From: Phycisphaerae bacterium
GTDB lineage: Bacteria > Planctomycetota > Phycisphaerae > UBA1845 > PWPN01
Direction: 5' to 3'
Length of the DNA stretch: 5,292 nt
Assembly: GCA_003557125.1 (NCBI GenBank)
Contig: PWPN01000017.1
Span: forward strand, 1 to 5,292
The notes under the pieces are model-generated. The model was not told the origin of the DNA and did no database searches. It saw only the letters and a list, made by a program, of their open reading frames with translations. Below are positions 4,159-5,292 of the stretch, piece after piece; positions within the stretch are counted from its first letter, which is position 1; the number at the start of each line of letters is the position of its first letter. Both the position numbers and the translations under genes were made by a program.

Positions 4159-5267
4159 TCTGCTTGAATGGTGAACTGGTGATTCGACGGGCACGTTATC
4201 GCTGTTCTGTGACGGGGCGAATCAGTTGTCCGCTCGACGCGGTTCTCGACCTTCCTTCCGGCGATGTGACGGTTGGCCTTGCCCGTCGTTCCCTTCGGCT
4301 GGCCACCTACACGAGTTTTGCGGCGTTGCAGGAAGAATTGGAGATTCAACACGGCGTGCGTCTGAGTGATAGCACGCTAAATCTGCTGATGCAGGCTGCA
4401 GGGGGGACGGCGGAACGCGATCGTCAGGAAGTCATCGACGAATTGCGTTCGATTCCGCGCGGCCTGCATCGGGAACAGGCGGTGAAGAACCGTCGTTTGG
4501 AATCGATCCCTCAACGCTTGTACGTCAGTTGCGACGGCGTCATGTACTGCACACGCTATCGGGAAAAGGATTCGGAAGGGTCTGGCGCGAATCGCTTGAT
4601 TTATCAGGAAATGAAGGCCGGAGCGGTGTTCTGGCAGGATCGCGACGGCCAGTGGAAGAAGCGCGTGATCGCGGGGCGTGATGATCCGGAACGATTCGGC
4701 TTGAGCCTGTGGCATCTGGCGGTTGAATGCGGCATGCTGGAAGCGCCCGAGGTCATCTTCATCAGCGATGGCGGCAGCTGGTGCAATACGGTCGCTGAAA
4801 TGTATTTCAAGGATGCCACGCGCATCCTGGACTGGTACCACCTGAGCGAACACGTATGGGAGGCTGCCCGCTTGTTGTATCCCAACGACGAGAAAGCCAT
4901 GCGACGGTGGGCAAAGACGTGCCTGACGCATCTTCACGACTCCAGTGGCATCGGGCTCTTGCGTCACCTTGAGCGGAGTCGGCACCGGCGTTCCGCCGCG
5001 GATCAACCCGCTCTGGATCAACTGATCGGCTATGTGCGTCCTCGCTTGGCGATCACCGACTACGTGGAGTATCAGGCGGCTGGGTATGTGATTGGCTCAG
5101 GCATGATGGAGGCGACATGCAAGCAACTGGTCAGCCAGCGGCTCAAGGGGCCGGGCATGCAGTGGAGCGAGCCCGGAGCGTTGGCCATGACGGCCCTGAT
5201 CGCGCATCGGCTTAACGGGACATGGGACCGCTTCTGGGCCTCACGGCCCCTACAGCGGGCCGCATAG
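4125..5267 (+). CDS. ISKra4-family DDE transposase ORF B
   Basis: A 380-residue product if begun at TTG 4125. The likely full protein is a fusion of about 445 residues with ORF A. The catalytic core is typical of ISKra4: YVSCDGVMYCTR (D137), FISDGGSWC (D215) followed by RILDWYHLSEHVW (D236), and SGMMEATCKQLVSQRLKGPG (E329), then the tail W..P.A.A..ALIAHRLNGTWDRFW. The N-terminal part (RHKGYQRRTLICLNGELVIRRARYRCS) resembles the family's DNA-binding region, though the cysteine pairs often seen there are reduced to C27 and C35. It would cut and join the IS ends at 3839 and 5292. All catalytic acids are present and there are no internal stops, so the core looks intact. The open frame continues upstream of 4125 without a convincing start, which supports frameshifting or restart. 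Stop TAG lies 25 bp before the right end. Confidence 0.93.
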   Translation: MRHKGYQRRTLICLNGELVIRRARYRCSVTGRISCPLDAVLDLPSGDVTVGLARRSLRLATYTSFAALQEELEIQHGVRLSDSTLNLLMQAAGGTAERDRQEVIDELRSIPRGLHREQAVKNRRLESIPQRLYVSCDGVMYCTRYREKDSEGSGANRLIYQEMKAGAVFWQDRDGQWKKRVIAGRDDPERFGLSLWHLAVECGMLEAPEVIFISDGGSWCNTVAEMYFKDATRILDWYHLSEHVWEAARLLYPNDEKAMRRWAKTCLTHLHDSSGIGLLRHLERSRHRRSAADQPALDQLIGYVRPRLAITDYVEYQAAGYVIGSGMMEATCKQLVSQRLKGPGMQWSEPGALAMTALIAHRLNGTWDRFWASRPLQRAA

Positions 5268-5281
5268 TGCCCCGATGCGTC

Positions 5282-5292
5282 GGATGCACCCC
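5282..5292 (+). repeat. Right terminal inverted repeat of the IS
   Basis: GGATGCACCCC, exact reverse complement of 3839-3849, ending on the last base of the window. Whether the repeat continues outward cannot be seen. Confidence 0.8.

Larger units (their letters stand above)
3839..5292 (+). mobile_element. ISKra4-family insertion sequence, apparently complete
   Basis: The element is bounded by GGGGTGCATCC (3839-3849) and its exact reverse complement GGATGCACCCC (5282-5292), giving about 1454 bp. Two rightward ORFs in different frames encode an ISKra4-type N-terminal part and DDE transposase, and fill most of the space; only 25 bp lie between the transposase stop and the right end. The left end sits in a run of six G (3837-3842), and the window stops at the right end. 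The exact boundary and any target-site duplication therefore cannot be settled here. It is inserted in the intergenic space after the release-factor-like gene and does not visibly break a gene. Confidence 0.88.

Noticed and set aside
4377..5021. 214-codon minus-strand ORF antisense to the transposase
   Set aside because: Shadow of the DDE transposase frame.
1..5292. CRISPR array, tRNA/rRNA, toxin-antitoxin or defence system
   Set aside because: No regularly spaced repeats, cloverleaf, rRNA signature or recognisable defence or toxin proteins were seen on either strand.

Overview
This is a GC-rich bacterial chromosomal window. A planctomycete or a close relative is the best guess (inference). 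The reasons are a secreted-type protein ending in a two-repeat dockerin-like calcium-binding domain, a small GGQ release-factor homologue of a type I associate with that group, and genes with little or no Shine-Dalgarno signal next to genes with a clear one.

Layout. Bases 1-468 (+) hold the 3' end of the dockerin-like gene, closed by a strong intrinsic terminator at 513-548. Six bases after the terminator's T-run, bases 554-717 (+) are a deleted remnant of a group IIC intron: the 5' part of domain I is joined directly to domains V and VI, with no room for the reverse-transcriptase gene. The site just after a terminator is the classic group IIC insertion site. Bases 779-1717 (-) encode a LysR-type regulator with its own near-consensus promoter, almost leaderless. 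Bases 1803-2735 (-) encode an inosine/uridine-preferring-type nucleoside hydrolase. Its leader carries a hairpin followed by seven U, placed as a terminator or attenuator only 28 nt before the start codon. The hydrolase and the regulator lie in the same direction, 85 bp apart, and may be co-transcribed; a regulatory link between them is only inference.

Bases 2736-3224 have no confident gene. They hold the attenuator-like hairpin, a 15-base near-repeat, several small palindromes, a perfect -10 hexamer and one weak 29-codon ORF. Bases 3225-3788 (+) encode a GGQ-containing release-factor-like protein, probably a ribosome-rescue or peptidyl-tRNA hydrolysis factor. From about 3839 to the last base is an apparently complete ISKra4-family insertion sequence. 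It has 11-bp terminal inverted repeats, a short ORF A (3934-4158) and a DDE transposase ORF B (4125-5267) in the -1 frame.

I see no CRISPR array, tRNA, rRNA or recognisable defence system. The most unusual items are the miniaturised intron behind the terminator, the attenuator-like leader of the nucleoside hydrolase, and the split transposase.
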